In this document: one piece after another, positions 1 through 9,086 of the stretch
Layout of the letters: every line of letters starts with the position of its first letter
Position numbering within the stretch: position 1 is the first letter of the stretch
Origin: Pelomonas sp. Root1217
Lineage (GTDB): Bacteria > Pseudomonadota > Gammaproteobacteria > Burkholderiales > Burkholderiaceae_C
DNA length: 64,000 nt
Assembly: GCF_001425705.1 (NCBI RefSeq)
Contig: NZ_LMDC01000028.1
Span: 140,504 to 204,503 of the forward strand
Direction of reading: 5' to 3'
The notes under the pieces: model-generated
The model's input: the letters and a program-made list of their open reading frames with translations, nothing else
Databases searched by the model: none
Told to the model about the DNA's origin: nothing
Position numbers and translations under genes: made by a program

Positions 1-131
1 TAGAGGAAAGGCACGCAGACGGCGACGTCGGCGTTCCACGGGCCGGCCTCCTTGAGGCCAGCCAGCAACTGGGCATTGGCAGCGCGGCTGCCATGCATCT
101 TCCAGTTGCCCACGACGAGTTTTCTTCTCAT
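1..131 (-). CDS. tpiA: Triosephosphate isomerase, N-terminal fragment (cut by window edge)
   Basis: The 43 residues visible begin [17 protein letters not shown], the classic first beta strand of triosephosphate isomerase. Asn9 and Lys11 of the NWK motif match the family's substrate-binding Asn and catalytic Lys. The enzyme interconverts dihydroxyacetone phosphate and glyceraldehyde 3-phosphate in glycolysis. It is the third gene of a minus-strand run pnp-qor-tpiA, with only 10 bases between the qor stop and this ATG, so co-transcription is likely. In related genomes secG and the nuo operon usually follow; that part lies outside the window. The rest of the gene is missing because the window ends. 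Confidence 0.95.
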   Translation of the reverse strand, partial: MRRKLVVGNWKMHGSRAANAQLLAGLKEAGPWNADVAVCVPFL

Positions 132-141
132 GTCAGCTCCG

Positions 142-1128
142 TCACCAGTTCAGCACGATCTTGCCAATGTGCTCATTCGATTCCATCAGCGCATGCGCTT
201 CGGCGGCCTTGGCGGCCGGCAGTTCGCGGTAAACCACGGGCTTGATGCGACCTGCCTCGATCAGCGGCCAGACCTTGTCGCGCAGCGCGCGCGCCAGGCT
301 GGCCTTGAAGGCCGCAGACCGCGGGCGCAGCGTCGAGCCGGTGATCGTCAGGCGTTTGCGTAGCACCAGGCCGGCGTCGATCTCCGACTTCACACCGCCC
401 TGCACGGCGATCAGCGCCAGCCGGCCGTCCTCCGCCAGCGCCTGCACGCCGCGGCCGATGTAGTCGCCGGCCACCATGTCCAGGATCACGTCGACACCGC
501 GCCCGCCGGTGGCGGCCCTGGCTTCGGCGACGAAATCCTGTTCGCGGTAGTTGATGGCCACGTCGGCGCCCAAGGCCTTGCAGGCCTCCGCCTTGTCGGC
601 ACTGCCCACCGTCACGAGCACGCGGGCACCCAGCGCCTTGGCAATCTGGATGGCCGTCACGCCGATGCCGCTGGAGCCACCGTGGATCAGCAGCGTCTCG
701 CCCGGCTGCAGAGCCGCGCGCTCAAAGACATTGGCCCAGACGGTGAAGCTGGTCTCCGGCAAGGTCGCGGCTTGCGCCAGCGTCCAGCCTTTGGGCACCG
801 GCAGACATTGGCCGACCGGCGCCGTGCACAGCTCGGCATAGCCGCCGCCGTTGACCAGCGCGCAGACCTGGTCGCCCAGCTTGAAGCCACGCGCAGCCAA
901 AACGCCAGCGTCACCGGCGACGATCTCGCCCGCGACTTCCAAGCCCGGCAATTCGCTCGCACCCGCCGGCGGCGGGTAGGCGCCCTTGCGCTGCAGCACG
1001 TCCGGGCGGTTGATGCCCGAAGCTGCAACACGGATCAGGCACTCACCCAGGCCCGCGACTGGATCCGGCCTGTCGGCCAGCTCCAGCACCTCGGGCCCGC
1101 CGGGGCCGGTGATCGCGATGGCTTTCAT
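142..1128 (-). CDS. qor: NAD(P)H quinone oxidoreductase, zinc-free MDR family (PIG3-like)
   Basis: This 328-residue protein is a medium-chain dehydrogenase/reductase of the quinone oxidoreductase (PIG3/QorA-like) branch. The N-terminal GroES-like half carries the [11 protein letters not shown] signature near residue 40. The Rossmann half has the nucleotide motif [13 protein letters not shown] around residue 150, and the structural and catalytic zinc cysteines of alcohol dehydrogenases are absent. The likely role is NADPH-dependent reduction of quinones or enones in the cytoplasm; the true substrate cannot be read from sequence. It starts 11 bases after the pnp stop and ends 10 bases before tpiA, so it is an operon member. 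The symbol is by family only. Confidence 0.85.
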   Translation of the reverse strand: MKAIAITGPGGPEVLELADRPDPVAGLGECLIRVAASGINRPDVLQRKGAYPPPAGASELPGLEVAGEIVAGDAGVLAARGFKLGDQVCALVNGGGYAELCTAPVGQCLPVPKGWTLAQAATLPETSFTVWANVFERAALQPGETLLIHGGSSGIGVTAIQIAKALGARVLVTVGSADKAEACKALGADVAINYREQDFVAEARAATGGRGVDVILDMVAGDYIGRGVQALAEDGRLALIAVQGGVKSEIDAGLVLRKRLTITGSTLRPRSAAFKASLARALRDKVWPLIEAGRIKPVVYRELPAAKAAEAHALMESNEHIGKIVLNW

Positions 1129-1139
1129 CGCTGCAGCAA

Positions 1140-3290
1140 TTACTCCGCGGCCGGCGGAGTGTCGTCAGCGGCCGGCGCGGCCGGAGCCGGCGCGGCGTCG
1201 CGGTCGATCAGCGCCTTCATCGACAACTTGATGCGGCCCTTCTCGTCGGTCTCGAGCACCTTGACCTTGACGATCTGGCCTTCGCTCAGGAAGTCGGTGA
1301 CCTTCTCGACGCGCTGGTGGGCGATCTGGCTGATGTGCAACAGGCCGTCCTTGCCGGGCAGCAGGTTCACGAGGGCGCCGAAGTCCAGGATCTTGGTGAT
1401 CGGGCCTTCGTAGACCTTGCCAACTTCGACTTCGGCCGTGATCTCCTGGATGCGCTTCTTGGCCAGTTCGGCCTTGTCGGCGTCCGTCGACGCGATCGTG
1501 ATCGTGCCGTCTTCGCCGATGTCGATGGTCGTGCCGGTCTCTTCGGTCAGCGCACGGATGGTCGAGCCACCCTTGCCGATGACGTCACGGATCTTCTCCG
1601 GGTTGATCTTCATCGTGTACAGGCGGGGTGCGAACTGCGACACCTCGGTGTTGGCCGTGCCCATGGCTTCGACCATCTTGCCCAGGATGTGCAGGCGGGC
1701 TTCCTTGGCTTGCGCCAGGGCGACCTGCATGATTTCCTTGGTGATGCCCTGGATCTTGATGTCCATCTGCAGGGCGGTGATGCCGGTCGTCGTGCCGGCC
1801 ACCTTGAAGTCCATGTCGCCAAGGTGGTCCTCGTCACCGAGGATGTCGGTCAGCACGGCGAAGCGGTTGGCGTCCTTGATCAGGCCCATGGCGATGCCGG
1901 CCACGTGGGCCTTCATCGGCACGCCGGCGTCCATCAGCGCCAGGCAGCCGCCGCAGACCGAAGCCATCGACGACGAGCCGTTGGACTCGGTGATTTCCGA
2001 GACGACGCGCAGCGAGTAGGGGAAGTCTTCCTTGCTCGGCAGCGCGGCGATCAGCGCGCGCTTGGCCAGGCGGCCGTGGCCGATTTCGCGGCGCTTCGGG
2101 CTGCCGACACGACCCGTCTCGCCGGTGGCGAAGGGGGGCATGTTGTAGTGCATCATGAAGCGGTCTTCGAACTCGCCGTCCAGCGCGTCGATGCGCTGGG
2201 CGTCGCGGTCCGTGCCCAGCGTGGCGATGACCAGCGCCTGGGTTTCGCCACGCGTGAACAGCGCCGAGCCGTGGGTGCGCGGCAGGATGCCGTTGCGGAT
2301 CTCGATGGGGCGCACGGTGCGAGTGTCGCGGCCGTCGATGCGCGGCTCGCCGGCGAGGATCTGGCTGCGCACGATGCGGGCTTCGATCTCGAACAGCAGG
2401 CCTTCGACCTCGACCTTGTCGAACTCGACGCCTTCGCCCTTCAGCGCGGCGAAGACGCTGGACGTCACGCTGCGGCAGGCTTGCGTGCGGGCTTGCTTGG
2501 AGCGGATCTGATAAGCCTCGCGCAGCGGACCTTCGGCTAGGCCGTTGACCTTGGCAATGAAGGCCTCGTCCTTGGCGGGCGCGGTCCAGGTCCAGGTCGG
2601 CTTGCCGGCGTCACGCACCAGATCGTTGATGGCGGCGATGGCGACATTGCCCTGCTCATGGCCGTAGACGACGGCGCCGAGCATGATTTCTTCGGACAGG
2701 CCAGCGGCTTCGGACTCGACCATCAGCACGGCAGCTTGCGTGCCGGCGACGACGAGGTCCATCTGACTGTTGGCCAGTTCGGACTTGCTGGGGTTGAGCA
2801 CGTATTCGCCATTGACATAACCGACGCGGGCAGCGCCGATCGGGCCGTTGAACGGGATGCCGGAGATGGCCAGCGCAGCGGACGTGCCGATCAGCGCGGC
2901 GATGTCGGCCTGCACTTCGGGGTTCAGGCTCACCACGTGGATGACGACCTGGACTTCATTGAAGAAGCCTTCGGGGAACAGCGGGCGGATCGGGCGGTCG
3001 ATCAGGCGGCTGGTCAGCGTCTCGTGCTCGCTCGGGCGGCCCTCACGCTTGAAGAAGCTGCCGGGGATCTTGCCGGCGGCATAGGTCTTCTCGAGGTAGT
3101 CGACGGTCAGCGGGAAGAAGTCCTGACCGGCCTTGGCTTCGGTCTTGGCGACAACGGTGGCCAGCACGACGGTGCCTTCGATGTTGACGAGGACGGCGCC
3201 GGTGGACTGGCGGGCGACTTCACCCGTTTCCAGCACGACGTTGTGGCGACCCCATTGGAAGGACTTCGTGACCTTGTTGAAAATGGACAT
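1140..3290 (-). CDS. pnp: Polynucleotide phosphorylase (PNPase)
   Basis: PNPase degrades RNA 3'-to-5' by phosphorolysis and is a core part of the RNA degradosome. The protein has two RNase PH-like domains, then a KH domain with [12 protein letters not shown], then an S1 domain, and a short Ala/Pro-rich tail. A start at 3290 (MSIFNKVTK) gives 716 residues, the usual length. It is preferred over an in-frame ATG at 3296 because the AGGAG lies directly against that first ATG but 6 bases before the second; an upstream extension to 3368 has no support. The gene follows rpsO with a terminator hairpin and a second hairpin in the 200-base leader, as in the E. coli rpsO-pnp operon, where PNPase represses its own mRNA. 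Confidence 0.97.
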   Translation of the reverse strand: MSIFNKVTKSFQWGRHNVVLETGEVARQSTGAVLVNIEGTVVLATVVAKTEAKAGQDFFPLTVDYLEKTYAAGKIPGSFFKREGRPSEHETLTSRLIDRPIRPLFPEGFFNEVQVVIHVVSLNPEVQADIAALIGTSAALAISGIPFNGPIGAARVGYVNGEYVLNPSKSELANSQMDLVVAGTQAAVLMVESEAAGLSEEIMLGAVVYGHEQGNVAIAAINDLVRDAGKPTWTWTAPAKDEAFIAKVNGLAEGPLREAYQIRSKQARTQACRSVTSSVFAALKGEGVEFDKVEVEGLLFEIEARIVRSQILAGEPRIDGRDTRTVRPIEIRNGILPRTHGSALFTRGETQALVIATLGTDRDAQRIDALDGEFEDRFMMHYNMPPFATGETGRVGSPKRREIGHGRLAKRALIAALPSKEDFPYSLRVVSEITESNGSSSMASVCGGCLALMDAGVPMKAHVAGIAMGLIKDANRFAVLTDILGDEDHLGDMDFKVAGTTTGITALQMDIKIQGITKEIMQVALAQAKEARLHILGKMVEAMGTANTEVSQFAPRLYTMKINPEKIRDVIGKGGSTIRALTEETGTTIDIGEDGTITIASTDADKAELAKKRIQEITAEVEVGKVYEGPITKILDFGALVNLLPGKDGLLHISQIAHQRVEKVTDFLSEGQIVKVKVLETDEKGRIKLSMKALIDRDAAPAPAAPAADDTPPAAE

Positions 3291-3364
3291 GCTCATCTCC
3301 TGGTTGTGGCGGGTGCGGGGGCACCCTGGGGGAACCGGGAACGAGACTGGGTTTGGTCCAGATG

Positions 3365-3402
3365 CCATTCCAGGGCGGTTCGGTGAAGAGCCGTCTTGGA
3401 AT
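3365..3402 (-). promoter_or_regulatory. pnp: Imperfect stem-loop in the pnp leader
   Basis: In the minus-strand transcript, arms of 13 bases pair with two A-C mismatches (seven pairs, mismatch, one pair, mismatch, three pairs) around a 12-base loop. It lies about 75 bases upstream of the pnp start and after the rpsO terminator. In E. coli the equivalent leader stem is cut by RNase III and then used by PNPase for autoregulation. A similar role here is inference from position and shape only. Confidence 0.45.
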
Positions 3403-3447
3403 GATCCGACACCACGTCAGCTCGGTTCCGGTAGTTAAATGGACAAA

Positions 3448-3481
3448 GAGCCTGTACTGGGCGAATGGACCAGACAGGCTC
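3448..3481 (-). terminator. Intrinsic terminator between rpsO and pnp
   Basis: Read on the minus strand, GAGCCTGT pairs with ACAGGCTC, extended by CTGG/CCAG with one bulged base, giving about 12 base pairs, followed by CTTTG. The T tract is short, so it should be leaky, letting some transcription continue into pnp. It starts about 20 bases past the rpsO stop. Confidence 0.7.
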
Positions 3482-3499
3482 CTCGTGGAAGGAAGCGAA

Positions 3500-3766
3500 T
3501 TACTTGCGCAGACCCAGCTTGGCGATCAGCGCGACATAACGGCTGGAATCGACGCGCTTCAGGTAGGCCAACAGGCTCTTGCGAGTGTTGACCATCTTCA
3601 GCAGACCGCGGCGGCCGTGGTGGTCCTTGGCGTGGGTCTTGAAGTGGGGGGTCAGATCGTTGATGCGGGCAGTCAGCAGGGCGACCTGGACTTCCGGCGA
3701 GCCGGTGTCATTGGCGCTGCGGGCATTGGCCTTGACGATCTCGGCCTTCTTTTCGGCGATGGACAT
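3500..3766 (-). CDS. rpsO: 30S ribosomal protein S15
   Basis: The 88-residue protein is standard S15, which binds 16S rRNA helices 20-22 and nucleates assembly of the small-subunit platform. Recognisable parts are the [15 protein letters not shown]-terminal segment, the HHGRRGL turn and a C-terminal [12 protein letters not shown]. The start at 3766 (MSIAEKK) has GGAAAA just upstream; a reading frame open further upstream to 3979 is ignored because S15 is 88-89 residues. It is the promoter-proximal gene of the rpsO-pnp-qor-tpiA run. S15 represses its own mRNA in several bacteria, but I did not identify an operator structure. Confidence 0.98.
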   Translation of the reverse strand: MSIAEKKAEIVKANARSANDTGSPEVQVALLTARINDLTPHFKTHAKDHHGRRGLLKMVNTRKSLLAYLKRVDSSRYVALIAKLGLRK

Positions 3767-3909
3767 TTGTTTTCCAAAAGGTTTCGGAAGTCCGGCCGGG
3801 CGAGACGCACTACTGGAGCGCTGCCGCAGACGGTTTCCGGGTTGACTTGCGGACACGGGGGAAACCGCCCCGAGCCGTGCTTGACGTTCTGCTTGCGCAA
3901 AACCAGCGG

Positions 3910-3939
3910 ATTCTAGCCTAAAGCGCCAGAAGTCCCCAA
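3910..3939 (-). promoter_or_regulatory. Candidate sigma-70 promoter for rpsO
   Basis: On the minus strand TTGGGG (3934-3939) is followed after 18 bases by TAGAAT (3910-3915). The -10 is good and the -35 matches three of six positions. The predicted start near 3903 would give a 5' leader of about 137 bases, long enough for regulation by S15. Confidence 0.5.
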
Positions 3940-4049
3940 CTTGCTGCAGACCAAGCGGGCGGACGTGGGGCTCTCCCAAGGGGTTTCAAGAGACCAGGCC
4001 GCCCTGCCCTGCGAATGCGTGACTTCTCTGCATCAACTCGAGAAAGGCT

Positions 4050-4077
4050 CTTGAAGCGCTGCCTCGCCGCCACATCT
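4050..4077 (+). promoter_or_regulatory. Candidate sigma-32 (heat-shock) promoter for the Hsp20 gene
   Basis: CTTGAA (4050-4055) and CCACATCT (4070-4077) are separated by 14 bases. This fits the RpoH consensus CTTGAA-N13/14-CCCCATNT with six of eight matches in the -10. It lies about 60 bases upstream of a small heat-shock gene, a fitting target. The region 3767-4134 otherwise holds only the opposite rpsO promoter; I see no gene in it. Confidence 0.6.
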
Positions 4078-4134
4078 CCGGGTCATCGGGTGCTGCTCCC
4101 GACCGGTTCAGCAGCGCAACCACTGGAGTTACCC

Positions 4135-4530
4135 ATGTTCTATCTGACTCATCCCCGCCAAGTCGTCCGCGCCCTGCGCCAGTTCGATGCCGACAGCAAC
4201 GCTGCCCGTACCCCGGCGCTGGACGTCTCCGAGGACGACAAGGCCTACCGCGTCACCGTCGACATGCCTGGCGTGGCCAAGGAAGCCGTCAAGGTTCGCG
4301 TTGAAGGCCGCCGCGTCAACGTCGAGACCGTCACGCCGGAAAGCGAAGCCGCCACCGACGGCTCGCGCCTGCTGTACAGCGAGCGCCGCGCCGCCCGATA
4401 CGCCCGCAGCTTCTCGCTGCCGGTCGAGATCGACCAAGGTCAATCGGAAGCCCGCTTCGAGAACGGCGTGCTGACCTTGAACCTGGTCAAGCGTGTCGCC
4501 GAAAACGGTGGCCAGCTGACCGTCCTCTAA
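4135..4530 (+). CDS. Small heat-shock protein, Hsp20/alpha-crystallin family
   Basis: The 131-residue protein is an ATP-independent holdase that binds unfolding proteins. The alpha-crystallin domain spans roughly residues 30-131: strand [13 protein letters not shown], then [11 protein letters not shown], then the family signature [10 protein letters not shown] near the end. The C-terminal IxI tail seen in many Hsp20s is not evident. The ATG at 4135 is chosen because CTGGAGTT precedes it by a good spacing and it fits family length; the frame is open further upstream without a ribosome site. Its TAA overlaps the convergent tsaD stop. A sigma-32-like promoter lies upstream. Confidence 0.93.
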   Translation: MFYLTHPRQVVRALRQFDADSNAARTPALDVSEDDKAYRVTVDMPGVAKEAVKVRVEGRRVNVETVTPESEAATDGSRLLYSERRAARYARSFSLPVEIDQGQSEARFENGVLTLNLVKRVAENGGQLTVL

Positions 4531-5570
4531 GCCGCAGACAGATCCCAGCGGGGGCGGACTGCAAAGCCGCCGTCCTGGCTGGGATGGGCCAGGCCGCGCT
4601 GCACGCGCAGCGCGGCGGCCATTGCGATCATGGCGCCGTTGTCGGTGCAAAGAGCCAGCTCGGGGTAGTGCACGCGCACGCCCCGTTTGGCGCATGCAGC
4701 GTTCAACTGCTCACGCAGCTTCGCGTTGGCACCGACGCCACCGGCGACGACGAGGCGCTTCAGGCCGGTCATCTTCAAGGCCAGCAGCGACTTCTTCACC
4801 AGCACTTCGACGATGGCTTCCTGCGTCGCCGCAGCGAGGTCGGCCTTGGTCTGCTCGCAGGGCGAGTCACCGATCTTCTTGACCTGCGTCAGCACCGCCG
4901 TCTTCAGGCCGGCAAAGCTGAAATCCGGCTTGCCGCTGTGCAGCAGCGGGCGCGGCAGCGCAAAGGCTTCCGGGTTGCCGAACTCGGCCATGCGCGCCAG
5001 ATGCGGGCCGCCGGGATAAGGCAGGCCCAGCAGCTTGGCGCTTTTGTCGAAGGCCTCGCCCGCGGCGTCGTCGATGGTCTCGCCCAGGATCTCGTAGCTG
5101 CCGACGTCGCCCACCCGCATCAGCTGCGTGTGGCCGCCGCTGACGAGCAGCGCGACGAAGGGAAACTCCGGCGGATCGGCCGACAGAAAGGGCGACAGCA
5201 GATGCCCTTCAAGGTGGTGAATGGGCAGGGCCGGCACATCCAATGCCGCAGCCAGCGACACCGCCACGCCAGCGCCCACCAGCAGCGCGCCTGCAAGGCC
5301 CGGGCCTTGTGTGTAGGCGATGAGGTCGACGTCCTGCAGCGACAGGCCGGCCTGCGACAGCACCAGTCGCGTCAGCGGCAGCACGCGGCGCACGTGGTCG
5401 CGCGAGGCCAGCTCGGGCACGACGCCGCCGTAGGCCTGGTGCATGGTGATCTGGCTGTGCAGCGCCTGCGCCACCAGCCGCGGCGGCGCATCGCCTGCCA
5501 CCTCGACAAGCGCCACCCCGGTCTCGTCGCAGGACGACTCGAAACCCAGGATGCGCTGAACGGCTGTCAC
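4527..5570 (-). CDS. tsaD: tRNA N6-threonylcarbamoyladenosine synthase subunit TsaD
   Basis: TsaD transfers the threonylcarbamoyl group onto A37 of ANN-decoding tRNAs, making t6A, with TsaB, TsaE and TsaC. The 347-residue protein starts [14 protein letters not shown], has the metal-binding HHLEGH around residue 110, the LLVSGGHTQ motif and [12 protein letters not shown] near the C-terminus, all typical of the ASKHA-fold Kae1/TsaD family. The start is a GTG whose bases overlap the fdx stop (GTGA), so translation is likely coupled to the last gene of the ISC operon. The stop codons of tsaD and the convergent Hsp20 gene overlap. Confidence 0.97.
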   Translation of the reverse strand: MTAVQRILGFESSCDETGVALVEVAGDAPPRLVAQALHSQITMHQAYGGVVPELASRDHVRRVLPLTRLVLSQAGLSLQDVDLIAYTQGPGLAGALLVGAGVAVSLAAALDVPALPIHHLEGHLLSPFLSADPPEFPFVALLVSGGHTQLMRVGDVGSYEILGETIDDAAGEAFDKSAKLLGLPYPGGPHLARMAEFGNPEAFALPRPLLHSGKPDFSFAGLKTAVLTQVKKIGDSPCEQTKADLAAATQEAIVEVLVKKSLLALKMTGLKRLVVAGGVGANAKLREQLNAACAKRGVRVHYPELALCTDNGAMIAMAAALRVQRGLAHPSQDGGFAVRPRWDLSAA

Positions 5571-5905
5571 TTGCCTTCCTTGGCGTGGTTGATCGAGTAC
5601 TTGGGAATCTCGACCGTGACGTCCTGCTGGCGCAGCAGCGCCTGACAGGACAGGCGCGAGTCGGGCTCCAGCCCCCAGGCGCGGTCCAGCATGTCCTCTT
5701 CATCTTCTTCCATCTCGCTCAGCGAACGGCCGCCCTCGCGCACGATGACGTGGCAGGTCGTGCAGGCACAGACCTGGTCGCAGGCATGCTCGATGTGGAT
5801 GTCGTTGGCCAGCAGCGCTTCGCAGATCGACGTGCCGGGGGCTGCGGTGATGCTGGCGCCGTCGGGGCAGTACTCGGCGTGCGGGAGGATCTTGATGACG
5901 GGCAT
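5567..5905 (-). CDS. fdx: ISC-type 2Fe-2S ferredoxin
   Basis: A 112-residue adrenodoxin-type ferredoxin. Cluster ligands are visible as the C-X5-C-X2-C pattern in [12 protein letters not shown] (around residues 41-51) and a fourth Cys in DSRLSCQ (around 86). It donates electrons for cluster assembly on IscU and is the usual last gene of bacterial isc operons. It lies 12 bases after hscA. Its stop shares bases with the tsaD start. Confidence 0.97.
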   Translation of the reverse strand: MPVIKILPHAEYCPDGASITAAPGTSICEALLANDIHIEHACDQVCACTTCHVIVREGGRSLSEMEEDEEDMLDRAWGLEPDSRLSCQALLRQQDVTVEIPKYSINHAKEGK

Positions 5906-5917
5906 GTCGTTGTTCTC

Positions 5918-7762
5918 TTAAAGGGCCGAGACGTTGCGGCCGGTCAGCGCGCGGGCGATGGAACGGTTCATGCGCTCGGCGGCAAAACCTTCGGTCGCCT
6001 CGGCCAGCGCCCTGACGGCCGCATCGATGGCATCGGCATCGCCGTCCATCCTTGCCAGGGCAAACAGGCGCGCCTCTAACTCCTCACGCTCGGCTGCGGG
6101 CAGCAGATCGCCGTCGGCGGCCAACGCGCTGCGTGTGGCGAGGACCATGCGCTCGGCCTCGACCTTGGCCTCGCGCAACTTGCGCGCCGCCATGTCGCCC
6201 TCGGCGCTGGCAAAGCCGTCCTTCAGCATGTTGGCAATTTCATCATCACCGAGGCCGTAGCTGGGCTTGACGGTGATGGCCGCCTGCACGCCTGAAGTCA
6301 GCTCCTCGGCAGACACGTTCAGCAGCCCGTCGGCATCGACCTGGAAGCTGACGCGGATGCGCGCCGCACCGGCCACCATGGGCGGGATGCCGCGCAGCTC
6401 GAAGCGCGCCAGCGAACGGCATTCGCTGACCAGCTCGCGCTCGCCCTGCACGACATGGATGGCGAGCGCGGTCTGGCCATCCTTGAAGGTCGTGAAGTCC
6501 TGGGCCTTGGCGACCGGGATGGTCGAGTTGCGCTCGATGACGCGCTCGACCAGGCCACCCATGGTTTCGAGCCCCAGCGACAGCGGGATCACATCTAGCA
6601 GCAGGATCTCGCCGTCGGAGGCATTGCCGGCGAGCTGGTTGGCCTGGATAGCGGCGCCCAGCGCAACGACCTCATCCGGGTTCAGGTTGGTCAGCACCTC
6701 GCGGCCGAACAGCTCGCTCACCGCGCTGCGAACGATGGGCATGCGCGTGGAGCCGCCGACCATGACCGTGCCCACCACGTCGGCCGCCTTGACCTTGGCG
6801 TCGCGCAGCACGCGCTTCACCGAAGACAGGGTCCTGGCGATCAACGGCTGGGCGAGCTCTTCGAATTGAGCGCGGGTGACGGTCACACGCAGTTCGCCGG
6901 CATCCAGCGCGGCCACCAGTTCGGTCGAGTCCGCGTCAGACAGGGCCTCCTTGGCGGCACGCGCCGCGACGAGGACAGCGCGCTTGTCGTGGGCCGATTC
7001 CATGGCACGGCCCGCGAGCGCCCAGTCGGCCAGCACGCGATCGAAGTCGTCGCCCCCCAGGGCCGCATCGCCGCCCGTCGCGACAACCTCGAACACGCCG
7101 CGCGTCAGGCGCAGCAGCGAGATGTCAAAGGTGCCGCCGCCCAGGTCGTAGACGGCGTAGAGGCCTTCGCTAGCGTTGTCCAGGCCGTACGCAATCGCGG
7201 CGGCGGTAGGCTCGTTGATGAGGCGCAGCACCTTCAGGCCGGCCAGCTCGGCAGCGTCCTTGGTGGCCTGGCGCTGGGCATCGTCGAAATAGGCGGGCAC
7301 CGTGATCACGGCGCCGAACAGGTCATCGGCGAAGCTGTCCTCGGCGCGGAAACGCAGCGTCGCGAGGATTTCGGCAGATACCTCGACCGGGCTCTTCACG
7401 CCATCACGCGTGGCGATGGCCAGCATGCCGGGGCGGTCCTCGAACTGATAGGGCAGGTGTTCGCGGTTGGCCACGTCAGCCAGGCCACGGCCCATGAAGC
7501 GCTTGACCGAGACGATGGTGTTCTCGGGATCCTCGGCCTGGGCAGCAAGCGCATCGGCGCCGATCTGGCGGCGGCCTTCGGGCAGGTAGCGCACGGCGGA
7601 CGGCAGGATCACGCGGCCTTGCTCGTCGGGCAGGCATTCGGCCACGCCGTGGCGGACGGCCGCGACGAGGGAATGCGTCGTGCCGAGGTCGATGCCGACG
7701 GCGATGCGGCGCTGGTGCGGGTCGGGTGACGCGCCGGGTTCGGAGATCTGAAGGAGGGCCAT
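5918..7762 (-). CDS. hscA: Fe-S assembly chaperone HscA (Hsp70 family)
   Basis: HscA is the specialised Hsp70 that, with HscB, binds the LPPVK motif of IscU and drives release of the nascent cluster. The 614-residue length is normal for HscA. The ATPase domain has [12 protein letters not shown] (residues about 23-34), [17 protein letters not shown] and [13 protein letters not shown]; the substrate domain follows from about 390. No Shine-Dalgarno is visible: the ATG directly follows a run of A that also forms the hscB stop codon, leaving six bases between the genes, so translation may depend on reinitiation after HscB. Confidence 0.97.
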   Translation of the reverse strand: MALLQISEPGASPDPHQRRIAVGIDLGTTHSLVAAVRHGVAECLPDEQGRVILPSAVRYLPEGRRQIGADALAAQAEDPENTIVSVKRFMGRGLADVANREHLPYQFEDRPGMLAIATRDGVKSPVEVSAEILATLRFRAEDSFADDLFGAVITVPAYFDDAQRQATKDAAELAGLKVLRLINEPTAAAIAYGLDNASEGLYAVYDLGGGTFDISLLRLTRGVFEVVATGGDAALGGDDFDRVLADWALAGRAMESAHDKRAVLVAARAAKEALSDADSTELVAALDAGELRVTVTRAQFEELAQPLIARTLSSVKRVLRDAKVKAADVVGTVMVGGSTRMPIVRSAVSELFGREVLTNLNPDEVVALGAAIQANQLAGNASDGEILLLDVIPLSLGLETMGGLVERVIERNSTIPVAKAQDFTTFKDGQTALAIHVVQGERELVSECRSLARFELRGIPPMVAGAARIRVSFQVDADGLLNVSAEELTSGVQAAITVKPSYGLGDDEIANMLKDGFASAEGDMAARKLREAKVEAERMVLATRSALAADGDLLPAAEREELEARLFALARMDGDADAIDAAVRALAEATEGFAAERMNRSIARALTGRNVSAL

Positions 7763-7768
7763 TTTTTT

Positions 7769-8287
7769 TTAGGCGTCAAGCGCGGCGAGGCGTTGATCGA
7801 TATCGGCGCGGAAGCGCTGGATGAACATCAGCGCGCGGACCTGGGATGCAGCGGCCGGCGCGTCGCCAGCCTCGTCGAGCAGGCGTTGCACAGCTGCCAG
7901 TGCAGCGGCTTGCGCATGGGCCGCCTCGTCATCAAGGGCCGTCAGCGCGCCCTCGTCGCTGGCGTCGTCCAGCGCCTCACGCCATTCCATCTGCTGCATC
8001 AAAAAGGACGACGGCATGGCCGTGTTGTTTTCGGCCTGCAGGGGTGCGCCGCGCAGCTCACAAAGGTAGGCGGCGCGCTTGAGCGGGTCCTTCAGGCGCT
8101 GGTGGGCCTCGTTCACGCGCATGGCCCACTGCATGGCCAAACGCTGGGCGGCAGCGCCTTCAGAGGCGAAGCGGTCCGGGTGGACTTCGGCCTGCAGCGA
8201 CTTCCAGCGCGCGTCGATGTCGGCGCGGACCTGAGCCTGCTGCTCAGGCAGGCCGAAGAGTTGGAAGTCGTTGTCGGTGAGGCGCAT
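7769..8287 (-). CDS. hscB: Fe-S assembly co-chaperone HscB (J-domain)
   Basis: The 172-residue protein has an N-terminal J domain with the HPD tripeptide in AEVHPDRFA (about residue 36) that stimulates the HscA ATPase, and a C-terminal three-helix domain that binds IscU. Residues LKDPLKRAAYLCEL are typical of the family. It is separated from iscA by a 59-base gap that contains an intrinsic terminator, so it may be transcribed at a lower level than iscRSUA. Its TAA stop and the hscA ATG lie in the same frame, six bases apart. Confidence 0.96.
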   Translation of the reverse strand: MRLTDNDFQLFGLPEQQAQVRADIDARWKSLQAEVHPDRFASEGAAAQRLAMQWAMRVNEAHQRLKDPLKRAAYLCELRGAPLQAENNTAMPSSFLMQQMEWREALDDASDEGALTALDDEAAHAQAAALAAVQRLLDEAGDAPAAASQVRALMFIQRFRADIDQRLAALDA

Positions 8288-8296
8288 GGCGGGTGG

Positions 8297-8326
8297 AAAA
8301 GCAAAAGGCGCGGTTCACACCGCGCC
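8297..8326 (-). terminator. Intrinsic terminator inside the isc operon (iscA | hscB)
   Basis: On the minus strand GGCGCGGT pairs perfectly with ACCGCGCC (8 base pairs, 4-base loop) and is followed by TTTTGCTTTT. This is a well-formed rho-independent terminator lying between the iscA stop (8347) and the hscB start (8287). It should reduce transcription of hscBA-fdx-tsaD relative to iscRSUA. Confidence 0.8.
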
Positions 8327-8346
8327 TGTCGTCGAGTCAGCGGGTT

Positions 8347-8670
8347 TCAGACACGGAAGGACTCACCGCAGCCGCACTTGTCCTTCTCGCGCGGGTTGCG
8401 GAACTTGAAGCCTTCGTTCAGGCCTTCGCGGACGAAGTCCAGCTCGGTGCCGTCGAGGTAGGGCAGGCTCTTGGGGTCGATGAGGATCTTGACCTCATGG
8501 CCTTCGAAGACCACATCCTCGGGCGCCACGTCGTCGGCGTACTCCAGCTTGTAGGCCAGGCCCGAGCAACCCGTCGTCTTCACGCCCAGGCGAACGCCCA
8601 CGCCCTTGCCGCGCTTGGCGATGTAGCGCTTCACGTGGCGGGCGGCGGCTTCGGTGAGGGTGACGGACAT
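8347..8670 (-). CDS. iscA: Iron-sulfur assembly protein IscA (A-type carrier)
   Basis: The 107-residue protein is an A-type carrier that accepts and delivers Fe-S clusters or iron. The three conserved cysteines are present: one in [13 protein letters not shown] (about residue 35) and two in DKCGCGESF near the C-terminus. It starts four bases after the iscU stop. Only one A-type gene is present in this operon. Confidence 0.97.
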   Translation of the reverse strand: MSVTLTEAAARHVKRYIAKRGKGVGVRLGVKTTGCSGLAYKLEYADDVAPEDVVFEGHEVKILIDPKSLPYLDGTELDFVREGLNEGFKFRNPREKDKCGCGESFRV

Positions 8671-8674
8671 GGAC

Positions 8675-9067
8675 TCAGGCGACGCTTGCGTGCTTGGCGC
8701 GGTAGTCGTCCACCGCGGCCTTGATGGCGTCTTCGGCCAGGATGGAGCAGTGGATCTTGACCGGCGGCAGGGCCAGTTCTTCAGCGATGTGCGTGTTCTT
8801 GATCGTCAGCGCCTCATCCAGGCTCTTGCCCTTGACCCATTCGGTCACGAGCGAGCTGGAGGCGATGGCCGAACCGCAGCCATAGGTCTTGAACTTGGCG
8901 TCCTCGATCAACCCCGTGGCCGGGTTGACCTTGATCTGCAGCTTCATCACGTCGCCGCAGGCCGGGGCGCCGACCATGCCGGTGCCGACGTCATCGTCGC
9001 CGTTGTCGAACTTGCCGACGTTGCGGGGGTTCTCGTAGTGGTCAACGACCTTTTCGCTGTATGCCAT
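8675..9067 (-). CDS. iscU: Fe-S cluster assembly scaffold IscU
   Basis: IscU is the scaffold on which clusters are built from sulfur supplied by IscS. The three ligand cysteines are seen in [17 protein letters not shown] and [10 protein letters not shown], with Asp two residues after the first. The HscA-binding LPPVK motif is intact just before the third Cys. The start at 9067 (MAYSEKV) has AAGGAG at a normal distance and gives 130 residues, matching family length; an open frame up to 9127 is ignored. Confidence 0.98.
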   Translation of the reverse strand: MAYSEKVVDHYENPRNVGKFDNGDDDVGTGMVGAPACGDVMKLQIKVNPATGLIEDAKFKTYGCGSAIASSSLVTEWVKGKSLDEALTIKNTHIAEELALPPVKIHCSILAEDAIKAAVDDYRAKHASVA

Positions 9068-9086
9068 GGTGTTCTCCTTGCCGCGC

